A stretch of DNA of 64,000 bases from Eleusine coracana subsp. coracana (GCA_032690845.1 CM064433.1:42778658-42842657); one strand, 5' to 3'; positions 33,201 through 43,491 are shown, counted from the first letter of the stretch. Notes: generated by a model from the letters alone, not told the origin. Made by a program: numbers and translations.

Positions 33201-35704
33201 AACGCCGCGCATTCATCTAGGCTATCGGGAAGAGAGCGGGGGTCATCGTCGGCTAGCGTGGCAAGGGAAAGGCGGAAAGACTCAGAAATCTTGCCGGGAA
33301 GGTTCACTGGAGCACGGAGAAAGAGGTCATCGAGCCTCTCCTGCGAGAGGGAGACCGGGGGTGCGGTCTCACCGGTGGGGTGGGGGTTGCGGTGGTCGGC
33401 GGCGGCCTCAAGCGAAGAACTAGGGGAAAACGTGGTCGGATTTGTCCCACCTGAGATCAAACGCGTGCGCGAACAAGATGGGAAGCTCCTCGAGCAAGGA
33501 ATCGAAGGATGGCTCACCTCGGGGTAGCAGCGGCGCGGGGGAGCAATTCGAGGTCGACTGTCGGTGCCGGGGAAGAACCGGGCCGATCTCCCAATGCCGA
33601 CTGCGCGGTGCAGGGGAAGGAGGTGCAGGCTTGTCGGATCGTCTCGGCGCTGCTTCCAGAAGCTTGGCTCGGCTCCAGCGGGTGGTGGCAGCCAGGCGAC
33701 GCGGAGCAGCGGCGACGGCGGAGGCAGAGGCGATGGCGGAGAGAGAGTGAGACCGAAGGAGTGAATGCGGGGGCGAGTGCGTTCGGACAGGCGACAGAGG
33801 GATGTCCGAACGTGCGCGTGGGGTCGTCGATCCGCGGCAACGGCCGTTGGCCGTACGCCGGCGACCACGCGGCGCGTGACGGGCGGGGCAGCGCGGCCTC
33901 GGCCGGGTGTGTTTCTTCGGGGTCGCTGACAGGCGGGTCCCACGGGAAGTTTTTCTTTTTCAAATCTTTTTCCAATCCTATCAGCCGACTACCTTTGCAA
34001 AATTTGTTAGAATTAATCCAGGTCTGCTAAAATCAGACCAAAAATAGGGTAGACTCCCCATAATGTGCTGGTTTTTATAAAAATACTCACTACCAACAGT
34101 TCCCACTACAAATTGGTTAGGAATTTTATGAACAGAGCGGATTTTTAACCATTCCAATATTTATTTGAGGCCCTTATTAATGGATTAAAATTCTAAAAAA
34201 ATTCCCAAAATTCTAATTGATCAAGACCATCAACATATAATTTTTGCAAAGGTGAGTCTTACTGAAAATTTGGGACTTGCAGCACAAGGGTCATTCAATT
34301 GGGTTTGAAATCAATTGAATTGCAATTTGAATTTAAATTCAAAAGCTTGTGTTCTGATTTTATACTGCCTAAGTGACACCCTTGGGACCCTAATAACACT
34401 AGGAGTGTCACAGCATCCCCGCGCCGCCCTTCGCCACCGGCGTCCTCGCCGCGCTGCTCAGCCGCCACCGCGGCGCCGCCCGCGCCCGCGTGCCGCTGCG
34501 CGCGATCCGCGTCAGGTTCGACATCTTCATCGAGGCTGCGTCGGCCATGGCCGTGGACGCGGTCATCTCGTACGCCGTGCTCGACGCCGGCGGCGACCTT
34601 CACCACATCGACCTGCGATTCGGCGGCGGGCCCATCATCTGTAACCGCGAGTACAGCCTTCGCCAGCATGGGCCCGCCTCGCCGCCGTGCACCAACGACT
34701 AAGCCGTGCCGACGAGCCTCTTCTCCTGCGCCGCGCTGCGCACGCTCCGTCTCGGCCCGTGCAAGCTCAACCTGCCGTCCACCGTCACGTTGCCGTTGCT
34801 GGACACGCTGCACCTGGTCCGTGTCACTGACACGGGCAGCACCAACATACAGCGGCTGGTCTCGGCCTGCCCGTGCCTCGCCGACCTCTCGCTCAAGGCG
34901 TGCCTGGAGCTCACCACACTCTCCGTCCTCGGCACGTGGCTCCGGTCGCTAACGCTCAAGTGTTGTCACGACCTTACCAGCGTTGCTGTCTACTCGTCAC
35001 AGCTGGCGACGTTTAAGTACCGGGGAGCCGTGCCACCACCCTCGTTCCTGACCATGCACAACGGTGCCCACCATATTTCCTGGTGCGCGCTTGACTTCTG
35101 CGGCGACGAGGCCTCCGACCCGGCACAGCTGGTCGGGCTCGCCGCGTTCCTCCAGCTCTTCACCAGCACCAAGTACCTGCGCCTCAAGTCCGCCCGTTTT
35201 GGCTGCGGCATTGGTCACGGCATTTTCTCGTCCCTGCACGGGTTCCCAGCCCTCTCCCACATTGAGATAACCGGGATGGTCCCTGACGGCGACACCGCCG
35301 TTGTCACAACAATTAGGAGGATTCTAGAGTGGACCCCGAGCCTGGAGATAATGTCGCTATTCTTCCTGCGGGAGCTGGAGGAGATAGAAGAGAACAACTA
35401 CAGGTATTACAATGAGGATCAGGTCCATGACTGGCACAAGCTGAGTTACCGGTCCGTTGACCTCCCCGTGCCAGAGGGAGCAATGATCCCCTGCCTGAGG
35501 GAGCGGACGAGGGAGATCAACTTCGTGCACTACCAAGGGGCGATGGCGCAGAGGATGGTCGCCAAGTTCTTGCTCCGCAATGCCCCGGTTGTTGATGAGG
35601 TGTGCTGTGAGTTCGCCACGGGTCCGCTCATTATTCAAACCAAGCTCATGGAAGAGATCTAGGGATGGACTATGAACAAGTCGGCTAACATGATGTTCTT
35701 GTAG
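30244..35704 (+). pseudogene. Family-B F-box/LRR gene B3, split by a 3.9-kb solo LTR
   Basis: ATG 30244 starts MDIDALAGG, then an F-box (RLTRLSDGVIGHILSFLPAP, ATLSRQWRHIFAAVH). At 30528 a gypsy solo LTR interrupts it. Homology resumes at about 34415 (IPAPPFATGVLAALLSRHRG) and continues through the LRR region to the family C-terminus NKSANMMFL at TAG 35702-35704. Further damage includes a 16-C tract near 30491-30506 that leaves the two halves in different frames, TAA at 34697-34699 (a Tyr position), and TAG at 35660-35662. The shortened frame 34706-35662 has no F-box. B2 is the nearest paralogue. Confidence 0.85.
30528..34412 (-). mobile_element. 3.9-kb solo LTR inside B3
   Basis: On the plus strand it runs from TGTCACGGAC to GGAGTGTCACA. 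Target duplications are CCATC (30523-30527) and GCATC (34413-34417), differing at one base. The first 550 bp are nearly identical to 56793-57319 and 63352-64000, the LTRs of the gypsy element at the window end. The remainder aligns with the solo LTR at 24046-27747. It is therefore the minus-orientation LTR of that family without internal sequence. ORFs inside, such as 32915-33943, are GC-rich LTR DNA, not genes. Confidence 0.9.
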
Positions 35705-36626
35705 TGCAATCAGTTCATCTACATAGTTTTTGAGCAAGACCAATTTTGGTGTTATGTTTGAAAATTTTAGATGAATTCTATGTTTCATGCTGTTTTATTT
35801 ATTTTGATGTATATCCTTGTATATCTCTTGTGATTGAACTATCAACAAGTCAATCCACGCATTCATAATTTTTTATATTCCGTTTGATGAAATAAGAAGT
35901 TTTTTGACAGAAAAAGATACTCCCAATTAGATTTTGTGTATTTGGTCAAACACTGTTCGAGGGAACGTAATATATCAAGTGATACCTCCAAACCATGCAT
36001 GGTAGACATTTGTAGTATAAATCTCCATGGAACAATATTAACAATCCTTGGGAGACAAATTCTCAAGACTGGTTCGAATTCCATGCATGGGTGATGTTGA
36101 CTTGCGAACCAGGCCGGGAAGCTGAATGTTTGCATAGTGAAAGCAGTTCTAGTTAAGCGCATGATATTGGACATCAATTTATAAACTTTTTGATGGAGTA
36201 AAAAAAATAATGGATTTTCATATTTTTTTAAAAAATATGAGGCTAGATACCCTGGATATCGTTTTCCTTTTGGAAATACACTATATATTCCCAGGGAAAA
36301 ATGAACCATTGGATGATGAAGATAAGCGTGCGTTCATTTGGGTGTACTGTAAAAGTCCTCCCTACAACAGGCGATCACAAAGGTGAAAAAGAAAATCCAA
36401 TAGGCAAGCCCACAGAGGAGGTTCATCTGTTGTAGTCATGGAGTCGATTCCAAAATCGTGTTAACTCTGTCTCTTTTTATAGCAGTGGTAGAAGAACGTT
36501 AGCTATTAAAGACAAGGCAACAACTGCATATTATTTAGTGCTTCACAAAAAAAATCTTGTAATATATATAAAAGACAGGTCACAAATGTTCCATCACACC
36601 AGAACATGTAAAATAAATGTTTGTCA
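35705..36626. other. Flanks of B3 and A6, no gene
   Basis: The right part (about 36470-36626) matches the 3' flank of A4 in inverted orientation and so belongs to the A6 unit. The ORF 35863-36309 on the minus strand has no family resemblance and I do not call it. Confidence 0.5.
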
Positions 36627-36641
36627 GAAAAAAATATTGGG

Positions 36642-37037
36642 TTTTTTTTCTAGAATATACAGGAGAGCTACGTATCTTTTCATTAAGAGAGAACAAGGTC
36701 GATGAACAGATTACATAAATTTAGATGGCTCAAGCACATATTTGAGTTGGACCAGTCATTATCTATAGGTTTCCTTACGGTTAACTGACTCAGTCCACGG
36801 GAACTAGCCTTTGTCAAAGTAATAATAAAAATGAATCTCTATAAACTAGTGAGGACTGAGGAAAGCCTACTCTCACGAAATCAAACTGCCTAGGTTCTTG
36901 GCTCCGACGGCAATCCGTGCGCCGACTTCCTCCTTGATGCATTCGCCGATGTCGCCCACTGTTTGTCCCGTGTTCTGGAATGTTTGACTGTTGCGTTCCT
37001 TCCAAAGCTGCCAGGAGATGAGCATGAAGAGACTATT
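36642..37037 (-). mobile_element. 5'-truncated LINE end in the A6 3' UTR
   Basis: The insert is flanked by 15-bp duplications GAAAAAAATATTGGG and GAAAAAAATGTTGGG (36627-36641 and 37038-37052, one mismatch). The minus strand encodes a LINE C-terminus (LFMLISWQLWKERNSQTF, then IGECIKEEVGARIAVGA) followed by a 3' UTR and A-run. Comparison with A4 (about 13610) shows the uninterrupted 3' UTR. Confidence 0.85.
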
Positions 37038-37444
37038 GAAAAAAATGTTGGGGTGTTCATCCAAATTTTTGTCACCCAGATTCCACTTTGTCCCCCAGCG
37101 CTTCATATTTCACCATACATGGGTAACGCTTCTAGAAGGCCTTCTGTAGGTTTATCCTTTCGGCTGAATTCAGAGCCCATATTCTAAACTTGTCATTCAA
37201 ATGCTTGCACATTTTACTGCTGTCGTCATCTATCTGCACTTCTTCAAGAACCATGGCATTCTCGGCAAAGAATTTGACTAGTTGGACGTTGAAAAAGCAA
37301 TCCTTATTGTTACGAAATTGCAAGCTGACTCTTCTTAGATGATTCTGCAAGCAGTTGAAAATAAGCTCACTCAAACCATATATATCAGAAACCCCATCAT
37401 CACCGCCACTTGTTCCTCGCGGCGCCTGAAGTGCTTGACGGACC

Positions 37445-37909
37445 CAACATACCAACCGTCACACTTCCCCTATCTGGCGCGCCAACTGTCGAGACTTATT
37501 CTCGGCACTAGTCATAGGATAGTTCACCTATGAGAATTTATATGTAGGACAGGGGTATGCGCGAGATCGAGAGACGATGGTAACACAAGACGCCGATTTA
37601 TACAGGTTCGGGCCTCCCGGAGGATAATAATCCTATGTCTTGTGTTCTTGGGTATTTGTATTCATATGTCTAGATCATAGATCTGGACGAGGAGGGTTGT
37701 CTTAGACGATGATGTCTAGTTGTGTCTAATTGTGTGATGTTCTATTGCTTGCTTGCCCCTTGAGGGAGGTCCCTGCTCCGTCTTATATATCTGGGGGGAC
37801 AGGGTTACATGGCGGAGTCCTAGTCGGTCGGTCTACTATACATATCCAAGTAGGAGTCTACTTTTCTTTTCTTATCTGTGAGGTACTCCGATGGTATGTA
37901 TCATCGACA
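37445..37909 (-). mobile_element. Gypsy-type LTR plus primer-site fragment in A6
   Basis: Minus-strand LTR 37909-37487 runs from TGTCGATGATACATACC to GAATAAGTCTCGACA (423 bp) with an internal TATATAAGACGG promoter-like motif. It is followed by GTTGGCGCGCCAGATAGGGG, a primer-binding-site motif of the kind seen beside grass gypsy LTRs, then about 20 bp of leader. The rest of the element and the second LTR are missing. F-box homology resumes at about 37444. There is no target duplication, so it was truncated by deletion. Confidence 0.75.
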
Positions 37910-38808
37910 CAAATCATTAGTGGTATAAGAAGTAGGATATGTTGCCTTATTAATCTTGATCCGGAGATCACGAAGTACAAGGCAACAGTGCAGCAAGTTC
38001 CCTATAGCTTGCCCTGCAGCATTGTATGCAGGATCGTAGCAACCTTGTACCTCCAGACGCTCCAGGCAGTACAATAACTTGTTGTCCAGAAGCTCGTCCA
38101 GGATTTTTCATGTTAACGACGGCGATGTGATCCATTGGCCAGTCCACTTTCAGCTTCAGGACCTTAGTGCTGGTAAGATTTCCAAGCAAATTCCAGAATG
38201 GTAGAAAAGCTTTATCTGCAACACGGACGGCGTCCTTGAAATGGAAATCTACTCGAGGCATGTTAGGCACACATGATTTCAGAGACACCAGTTGATCATT
38301 AAGGACCCCGTCAAACCTGAAATACCGCAGTTTTGGCATGTCGAATTCTATGCTGGCAACTGTAGTCCTGACATAGCCACAGAATGTCCAATCTGTGAGC
38401 ACCAGTGCGGTGACCTCCTGGCCGCGGATCTGGCAGCCATTAGTACTGAAACTGCTATCTTCATCACATGATTCAATGTAGATGGACTCGAGTCGCACGG
38501 TGGCGAGTTGCGGTGCGCCATGGATCGGGGCCCTGAGAACCTGAAGCGAAACATGACACCCGTGAAGCTGCAGCGTGTTCAACTGTGGAAAAGAGATTAT
38601 TGTTGCGTCCAGCTTGATCATCTCCCGATCGAAATCCGCGTTGATGATGTGCAGAACAAGAAGAGCCTCGCACGGTAGGGCATCGATTTGGAGACTGTAA
38701 TACCCTCCATTGTCGAAATGCGAGAGGTTGTTGTGTGTGACACCCGTGATACGAAGCTGTTGGACGTGCCGGGTCGCCGCCGGGTTATTGGTGACCACGT
38801 CGTGAATC

Positions 38809-39368
38809 TATTAGTAGATCTCCATGTTGGGCCCAACGGCCCAACACCCAGATCCACGCCCTGATCGGGGGCGCCCCAACCCGACTCTGGTTGGTGGGGC
38901 CCCCCCTCGTACTACGCACATAAAAGGGGAGAGACGCCGGGGCACGGATCCCTAAGTTGTCCGACGCCGTTAGTCTCTCCCACAAAACCCGAATCCGATC
39001 TAAGGAGGGGCGCAGCCAGTGACGGGAAGACCTGCCGCCATCACGACGCCCGATCTCGCCGCCGTCCCAGGCCAGTGCCGGTGAAGACCCGAAGGCCTTC
39101 GACACCAGCGATCTCTCTCTCCTCTTCCTCGACGCGTCGTCGAGGCCCTCGACTTCATCCTCGCCGTTGACGACATGACCGGAGCAAGCGCCGCCGCCGG
39201 GTCTTCTTCCTTTCCGGCCGTCGACCCCGCGACGAACCCCGCTCCGCTTCCTCACAACTCTGGTAACCCTCTTCTACCTCTCCTCTCACTAGATCCAGTA
39301 CCAGAGTATCCTTTCACTCCATGAATCTCTCGCTAGATGCTAGCCTTGGCAAGAATAGAACCCTATCA
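38809..39368 (+). mobile_element. 560-bp solo LTR in A6, TSD GAATC
   Basis: Perfect 5-bp duplications GAATC (38804-38808 and 39369-39373) flank an LTR that begins TATTAGTAGATCTCC (TG changed to TA) and ends CTATCA. Its sequence closely matches the LTR at 55919-56480. Removing it with one GAATC restores the A6 reading ...NLIHDV. Orientation is taken from the PBS side of the relative at 56482. Confidence 0.9.
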
Positions 39369-39624
39369 GAATCAGGTTCCGTTCCCGTTCGTGGGACACG
39401 AATCTGCTGATGCCGTACGAGTTTTCTGCCTCTATGTGAAAGCTAAGCCTCGTGACAGGTCCTGGCCCGTGGACTGCAGCGAGTGTGCCGCCATGGTGCC
39501 GCCGAAGAAAGCCACGTGCGCCACAGCGAGCGCCACCGCTGCGAGAGCACGGCAGTGGACGCGCCCTCCTTCGCGAGGAGGAAGCGGAGGATATGCCGCA
39601 GCAAGTCGTCGGGAAGGTCAGAAA

Positions 39625-40592
39625 ACAGTCGGGAGTTCAGTCCGGCGAGAGAAGTTTTCGACGTTGGCTAATTTGCCAGAGCTTCGGAGTTCGGAGTTTG
39701 TATTAGGCAGCGTACGTCCAGGGGTTCATATAGTCGTAATATGGACAGATCGATCAACTGGGTCTACTCGGGTACAAGATCTAAGCCTAAGCCCCATGCT
39801 AAAGCTAAACTGTTACTTTGCAATTAGTAAAACTTCATCTCACACTTCTCTCTATATCCTCCGCATCAATTAAAAACCTACAGTATTTGTATTAGACGCT
39901 TGACAGTTAATCCATGGAACTGTAGGTGGATGCACTAAGCAAGCAAATTGATTGACAACCATCTGACATTTTGCTTCTGTTTTTTGGTATTAAATAACGT
40001 GGTGTCATTCCACCTCCTCTATTTATATTTTTTCTTGTTTGACAAAACAATTTTCTCCCATGTTCTACAAAAAAAAAAAGAAGGAAATTTCAAACGGGGT
40101 ATGAGAAGAAGCAACCAGTCTGCTCGTCAACCGATTCACGCATATGCTGATGAGGCTACTACCCTTACTGCCTGAGCGCACATGCGCAAAGAAATGATTT
40201 GGGAAATTGAGCATTTAGCATCCTTTTCATTTTTTTTTCTCGTACAAGACCAAACTAGAAGAAAAACTAATACTCCATTGCAGAGAGATAGTTGCCCCAA
40301 AAAACAAGAAAGTTGCGGGCTCGGTTCTGAATGATTTTCAATTCAAAACGACCCAGCTAACCTATATATTGTTCTGAAACACTGGAAAAGACAAACAACT
40401 ACTTTCTGGACACTTGCATCTAATATAATCACAAAAATACGATTAAAGAAGCCAGCGAATAACCATTGCAGATTATTTTGTGACACTTCAAAACTTTTGT
40501 ACATAAACTTATAAATAAAGAATATTAAAAACATTTTCTCATACGGACATGTATTCCAAAAAATTTGCCAGCCATATGACTTGCTTCATATG
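39625..40592. other. A7-A6 spacer, inverted copy of the A3-A4 spacer
   Basis: It matches about 10600-11940 in inverted orientation, including 'gcgtctaat', 'cttgcttag' and the A7/A3 3'-flank block. No gene is present. Confidence 0.7.
40273..40288 (-). mobile_element. 16-bp Stowaway remnant
   Basis: At the position matching the Stowaway 10895-11126, the minus strand reads TCTCTCTGCAATGGAG between TA dinucleotides, which is the two element ends joined. It is either an internal deletion or an incomplete excision product. Confidence 0.65.
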
Positions 40593-42224
40593 TCATGTTT
40601 CAGGGGTAAGGACTCTAATAAACACTTCTGTACCAGGCCCGTTTCTCCTTTTGGCTGATCTCTGAGCCCATCTTCCAACCATGTCATTCAAATGCTCAGA
40701 CATTTTGTGGTTGCCATCATCTATCTGCATTTCTTCAAGAACCAATGCATTCTCTGCAAATAATTTGACCAGTTGTGCGCCTAAGAAGCTGTTCTCTTTA
40801 TTACAAAATTGCAGCCTCACCCTTCTTAGATAACTCTGCAAGCAATTAAATGAATGATCGCTCCAACCTTGGATACCAGAAACCTTATATATATCATCAT
40901 TACCACCACTTATTCCTCTTAGGCGTTTGAAGTTTTCGACAGACCTGTCAAAATCTAATTTAGTTTTGCGTGCTATATCATGATCGTTATAAAGAACTTC
41001 TCTTCGCTTCGCTTTAATCCTGAGCCAAAGATCATGGACTATAGGGCAACAATGGAGCAAATTCGCAACAGCTATCCCTGCAACATTATTGCCTGCACGA
41101 TTGTAGCATCCTTCTATCTCCAGGCGCTCTAGATTGAATAATAACTTGTTGTCAAGAAGCTCGCCCAATCTTTTCATGTCAGTGATAGCAAGTTCATCGA
41201 TTGGGCAGTCCAGTTTCAGCTTCAATACCTTAGTGTTGCCGAAATTCCGAAGAAAATGCCAGAAGGTGACACGAAGTTTATCTTCGTCGTACATAGTGTC
41301 CTTGAAGTGCAAATCCGCTTGAGTCATGTTCCACACTTGTGATTTCATAGACACTTGACAACTTTGAAACCACTCATATCTGAAGTATTCAAGTTTTGGC
41401 ATATCGAGCGCTATGCTATCAATTTCATCCAGGCCATAGCCACTCCAATCTGTAAGGACCAGTGAAGTGACCTCAGGACCGCAGATCGTGCAGCCATGGT
41501 TACCACTAGCACTATCATTCCATTGATGGAGAATATTGATAGACTCGAGGCGTACGGTGGTGAGATGTGGTGCGCCATGGATCATGCTCTGCAGGTCCTT
41601 GAACACAACATGACACCCGTGAAGCAGCAGCGAGTTCAACAGAGGAAAGGACGCACCTGACCAGTCCTCCAGCAGTTCTGCGTTAATTATGTGCAGAACG
41701 CGAACAGCCTCGAAAGGTAGGTTAGAAATTCTGAGCTTGTAGTACCCTCCTTTGTTGTAGCTACTCTTGTAGTTGGGGGCTATACCTGCAATATGTAGCT
41801 CCTCGACACTCCTCGCCGCAGGGTTGGACATCACCTTGCTAATCAAGTTCTGGTCAGTGTCAGTCTCCGACTCATGGTCCGTCTCAGACTCGTCATCTCG
41901 GTAAAACACGAATCTGCTGATGGAGTATATGTTGACTGACTCTATGTGCAAACTGAGCCTCTTGACAGGTCCGTTCGCCGCGACGGCCCTGAGCGCCGCC
42001 ATGGCGCCCTGGAGAAAAGCCTCGTGCTTAGGGCCGTTATCCAGCGATGCGCCATACGTGCGATCGTAGGAGCGCGAGTCAAGGTTCACGGCGCCAGACG
42101 TCTGCCACAGGAAGCGCCACCGCCGGGATAGCACGGCAGTCGAAGCGCCTTCCTTGGCAGGGGCGAAGTAGAGGATGCGTCGCAGAAGGTCTTCAGGGAG
42201 GTCCGACAGGCGGTCGGCGGCCAT
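40593..42224 (-). CDS. Intact F-box/LRR/FBD protein A7 (543 aa)
   Basis: ATG 42224-42222 (MAADRLSDLPEDLLRR) gives an uninterrupted single-exon frame to the stop at 40593-40595. The F-box spans residues 5-43 (then STAVLSRRWRFLWQT). LRR-like sequence follows (VEELHIAGIAP, ELDMP-type motif ALDMPKLEYFRYEW, NTKVLKLKLDCPIDEL). The FBD block is at about 465-510 (LRRVRLQFCNKENS, KLFAENALVLEEMQIDDGN). It should serve as an SCF substrate adaptor binding SKP1. The target is unknown. It is the functional-looking sibling of pseudogene A3, in inverted orientation, with a 5'-UTR intron (42292-42374) and a uORF. An acidic/His segment (DDESETDHESETDTDQ) near residue 120 is longer than in the other copies. Confidence 0.9.
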   Translation of the reverse strand: MAADRLSDLPEDLLRRILYFAPAKEGASTAVLSRRWRFLWQTSGAVNLDSRSYDRTYGASLDNGPKHEAFLQGAMAALRAVAANGPVKRLSLHIESVNIYSISRFVFYRDDESETDHESETDTDQNLISKVMSNPAARSVEELHIAGIAPNYKSSYNKGGYYKLRISNLPFEAVRVLHIINAELLEDWSGASFPLLNSLLLHGCHVVFKDLQSMIHGAPHLTTVRLESINILHQWNDSASGNHGCTICGPEVTSLVLTDWSGYGLDEIDSIALDMPKLEYFRYEWFQSCQVSMKSQVWNMTQADLHFKDTMYDEDKLRVTFWHFLRNFGNTKVLKLKLDCPIDELAITDMKRLGELLDNKLLFNLERLEIEGCYNRAGNNVAGIAVANLLHCCPIVHDLWLRIKAKRREVLYNDHDIARKTKLDFDRSVENFKRLRGISGGNDDIYKVSGIQGWSDHSFNCLQSYLRRVRLQFCNKENSFLGAQLVKLFAENALVLEEMQIDDGNHKMSEHLNDMVGRWAQRSAKRRNGPGTEVFIRVLTPET

Positions 42225-42254
42225 CTTCTCCAATGTGGATGATCGACGACTAGA

Positions 42255-42418
42255 TCAGGGAGCAGCTGCTGCTGCTGCTGCCGAGTTTAATCTGATTAGT
42301 TATGAAGAAAAGGAAAGAAAGAGCGGATAAAAAATCATAATTTGGCAACTCATGGTCATGGGAAAGGATCTCACCTGAGGAGATCTTCGAGCTCGGCCGT
42401 GGCGATGGCGATCTGCAT
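42255..42418 (-). CDS. Upstream ORF of A7, split by a 5'-UTR intron
   Basis: ATG 42418 opens MQIAIATAELEDLL, identical to the A3 uORF. The likely intron is 42374 to 42292 (CTCAG|GTGAG ... CTAATCAG|, 83 bp). The spliced peptide of 26 residues ends in an Ala run and Pro, stopping at TGA 42257-42255, 31 bp before the A7 ATG. The second exon differs from the A3 copy (a GCA repeat instead of STPTAELH), yet the frame, GCT GCT CCC TGA ending and stop position are kept. A translated, conserved uORF would be expected to reduce A7 translation. This is inference. Confidence 0.5.
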
Positions 42419-42779
42419 GCCATTGCCCTACGCCGCCGCCTCCTGCCGTATCTATCAATCGAACCTCTACACAAAATGGATCGAAGTGGATGGGAAGGCC
42501 CGAGTATCTTGGGCTTTTACAATCTCCTGTATCCACTATAATTTAAAGACGACGGCCCGATAGAACTGGATGGCCCTTTTTTATCTTACGCGATAAAGAT
42601 TCTAGACGCCCAACTCGGGAGACACTATAATTAAAAGTCAAAAAACAACACACATGTCATTTGATTTGAGTGCGTGACATACTGACATGTAAGTGGAGAT
42701 GTTTTAGAACGCAATCACTACCATGTGTTTTATTTTCATTTATCACATTGTATTCTTGTGCGCGCAACGGTGGCGGTGG

Positions 42780-42910
42780 CCTATCCATTCCCCCGAGCGC
42801 GCGACGGTGGTGGCAGATCTGGACCTCTCACTAGGGCGTGCAGATCTAGACCTCTCATTAGGGCGTGCGATGGTGGTGGCGAATCTGGACCTCTCCCTCA
42901 GGCACGTGAC
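42780..42910 (+). repeat. Short imperfect tandem repeats ('gatctggacctctc')
   Basis: Three imperfect copies of a 'ggtggtggc-agatctggacctctc-agggcgtg' unit lie inside the CACTA-like block. They give repetitive peptides (DLDLSLGRA) that I do not regard as coding. Confidence 0.7.
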
Positions 42911-43088
42911 GGTGGCAGCAGTCTCCGCGTGAGGCAAATCCAGCTACAGCGGCCGAGCCACTCCCCTTCCCCGACGGCGGTGGTCGAGCCCCTCCCTCCC
43001 CTATTGGCTCTTCGGATCTGGCCCAGGCCTGACGGATCTGGTGGTGGTGGAGCCCCGACGAGGTGGATCTGGTTGTGGTGAGTCACGA

Positions 43089-43176
43089 CGCCGCCACTAG
43101 CCTCATCTCCTATAGGTGAGCATAGCAAGGGGGCGCCACTAGCCTCCTCTCCTATAGGCGAGCATAGCAAGGGGGC
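43089..43176 (+). repeat. Two tandem 44-bp units
   Basis: The unit 'gccactagcctc-tctcctatagg-gagcatagcaaggggg' occurs twice in direct succession with a few mismatches, inside the CACTA-like block. Confidence 0.8.
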
Positions 43177-43491
43177 AGGGGTAGAGGCACAGAGGCGGCC
43201 TTGGCTGGAGGGGGAGGCGCGGAGTCGGGTTGGATTGGGTCTGTCATCATTTTCTTTTTTATATACATTTTTTGTTGCCCATTCATTAGCAACGGGCCTC
43301 TTCTCTGACAGTGACGGATCTTTGTCCGCCACTAATTCTTCTTTTAGTTTTTTAATATACTTTTAGTGACGGGCATATGGCCCATCGGTATTTTAGTTTA
43401 TAATAAAAAATGATTATTTGTGGCATATCTTTTCTTCATCACAAAGGTCGCTTACGACTCGTTACTGAAAGTCATTTATTTTGTAGTAGTG

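Larger units (their letters stand above)
37132..39624 (-). pseudogene. F-box/LRR/FBD gene A6, multiply deleted and invaded
   Basis: The minus strand starts directly in the F-box (FSDLPDDLLRHILRFLLAK, STAVLSQRWRSLWRT). The ATG and the codons before it are deleted relative to A5. A second deletion removes about 19 codons after WRT and shifts the frame. A 560-bp solo LTR splits NLIHDV (38809-39368). The LRR part is then open (NNPAATRHVQQLRITGV to VVNMK near 38100), where one extra base causes another shift. A gypsy LTR fragment (37445-37909) replaces about 15 codons before the FBD block (LRRVSLQFRNN, KFFAENAMVLEEVQIDDDS), which ends at 37132. It is closest to A5 in the body and to A4 in its 3' flank. 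It is non-functional. Confidence 0.85.
42766..43491. mobile_element. CACTA-like element, right terminus only
   Basis: The right end ...TTTGTAGTAGTG (inverted: CACTACTACAAAATA) is a CACTA-type terminus, with subterminal 'cagtgacgg' and 'agtgacggg' motifs on its left. The left edge of unique sequence is about 42766, where homology with the A3 flank stops, but no matching CACTA end or 3-bp duplication is found there. The copy is probably truncated. Confidence 0.45.

Noticed and set aside
32915..33975. 342-codon minus-strand ORF and overlapping plus-strand ORFs
   Set aside because: They lie inside the solo LTR 30528-34412. GC-rich composition keeps several frames open; no domain is recognisable.
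35863..36309. 148-codon minus-strand ORF
   Set aside because: There is no family resemblance and the composition matches the surrounding AT-rich flank.
42716..42720. CACTA motif as a left end pairing with the CACTA terminus at 43491
   Set aside because: The DNA around 42716-42765 matches the A3 upstream flank (about 7254-7300), so it belongs to the F-box duplication, and the 3-bp flanks do not agree.
42743..43332. ORFs with DLDLSLGRA and Gly/Pro-rich repeats
   Set aside because: They are produced by short tandem repeats within the CACTA-like block, open on both strands.
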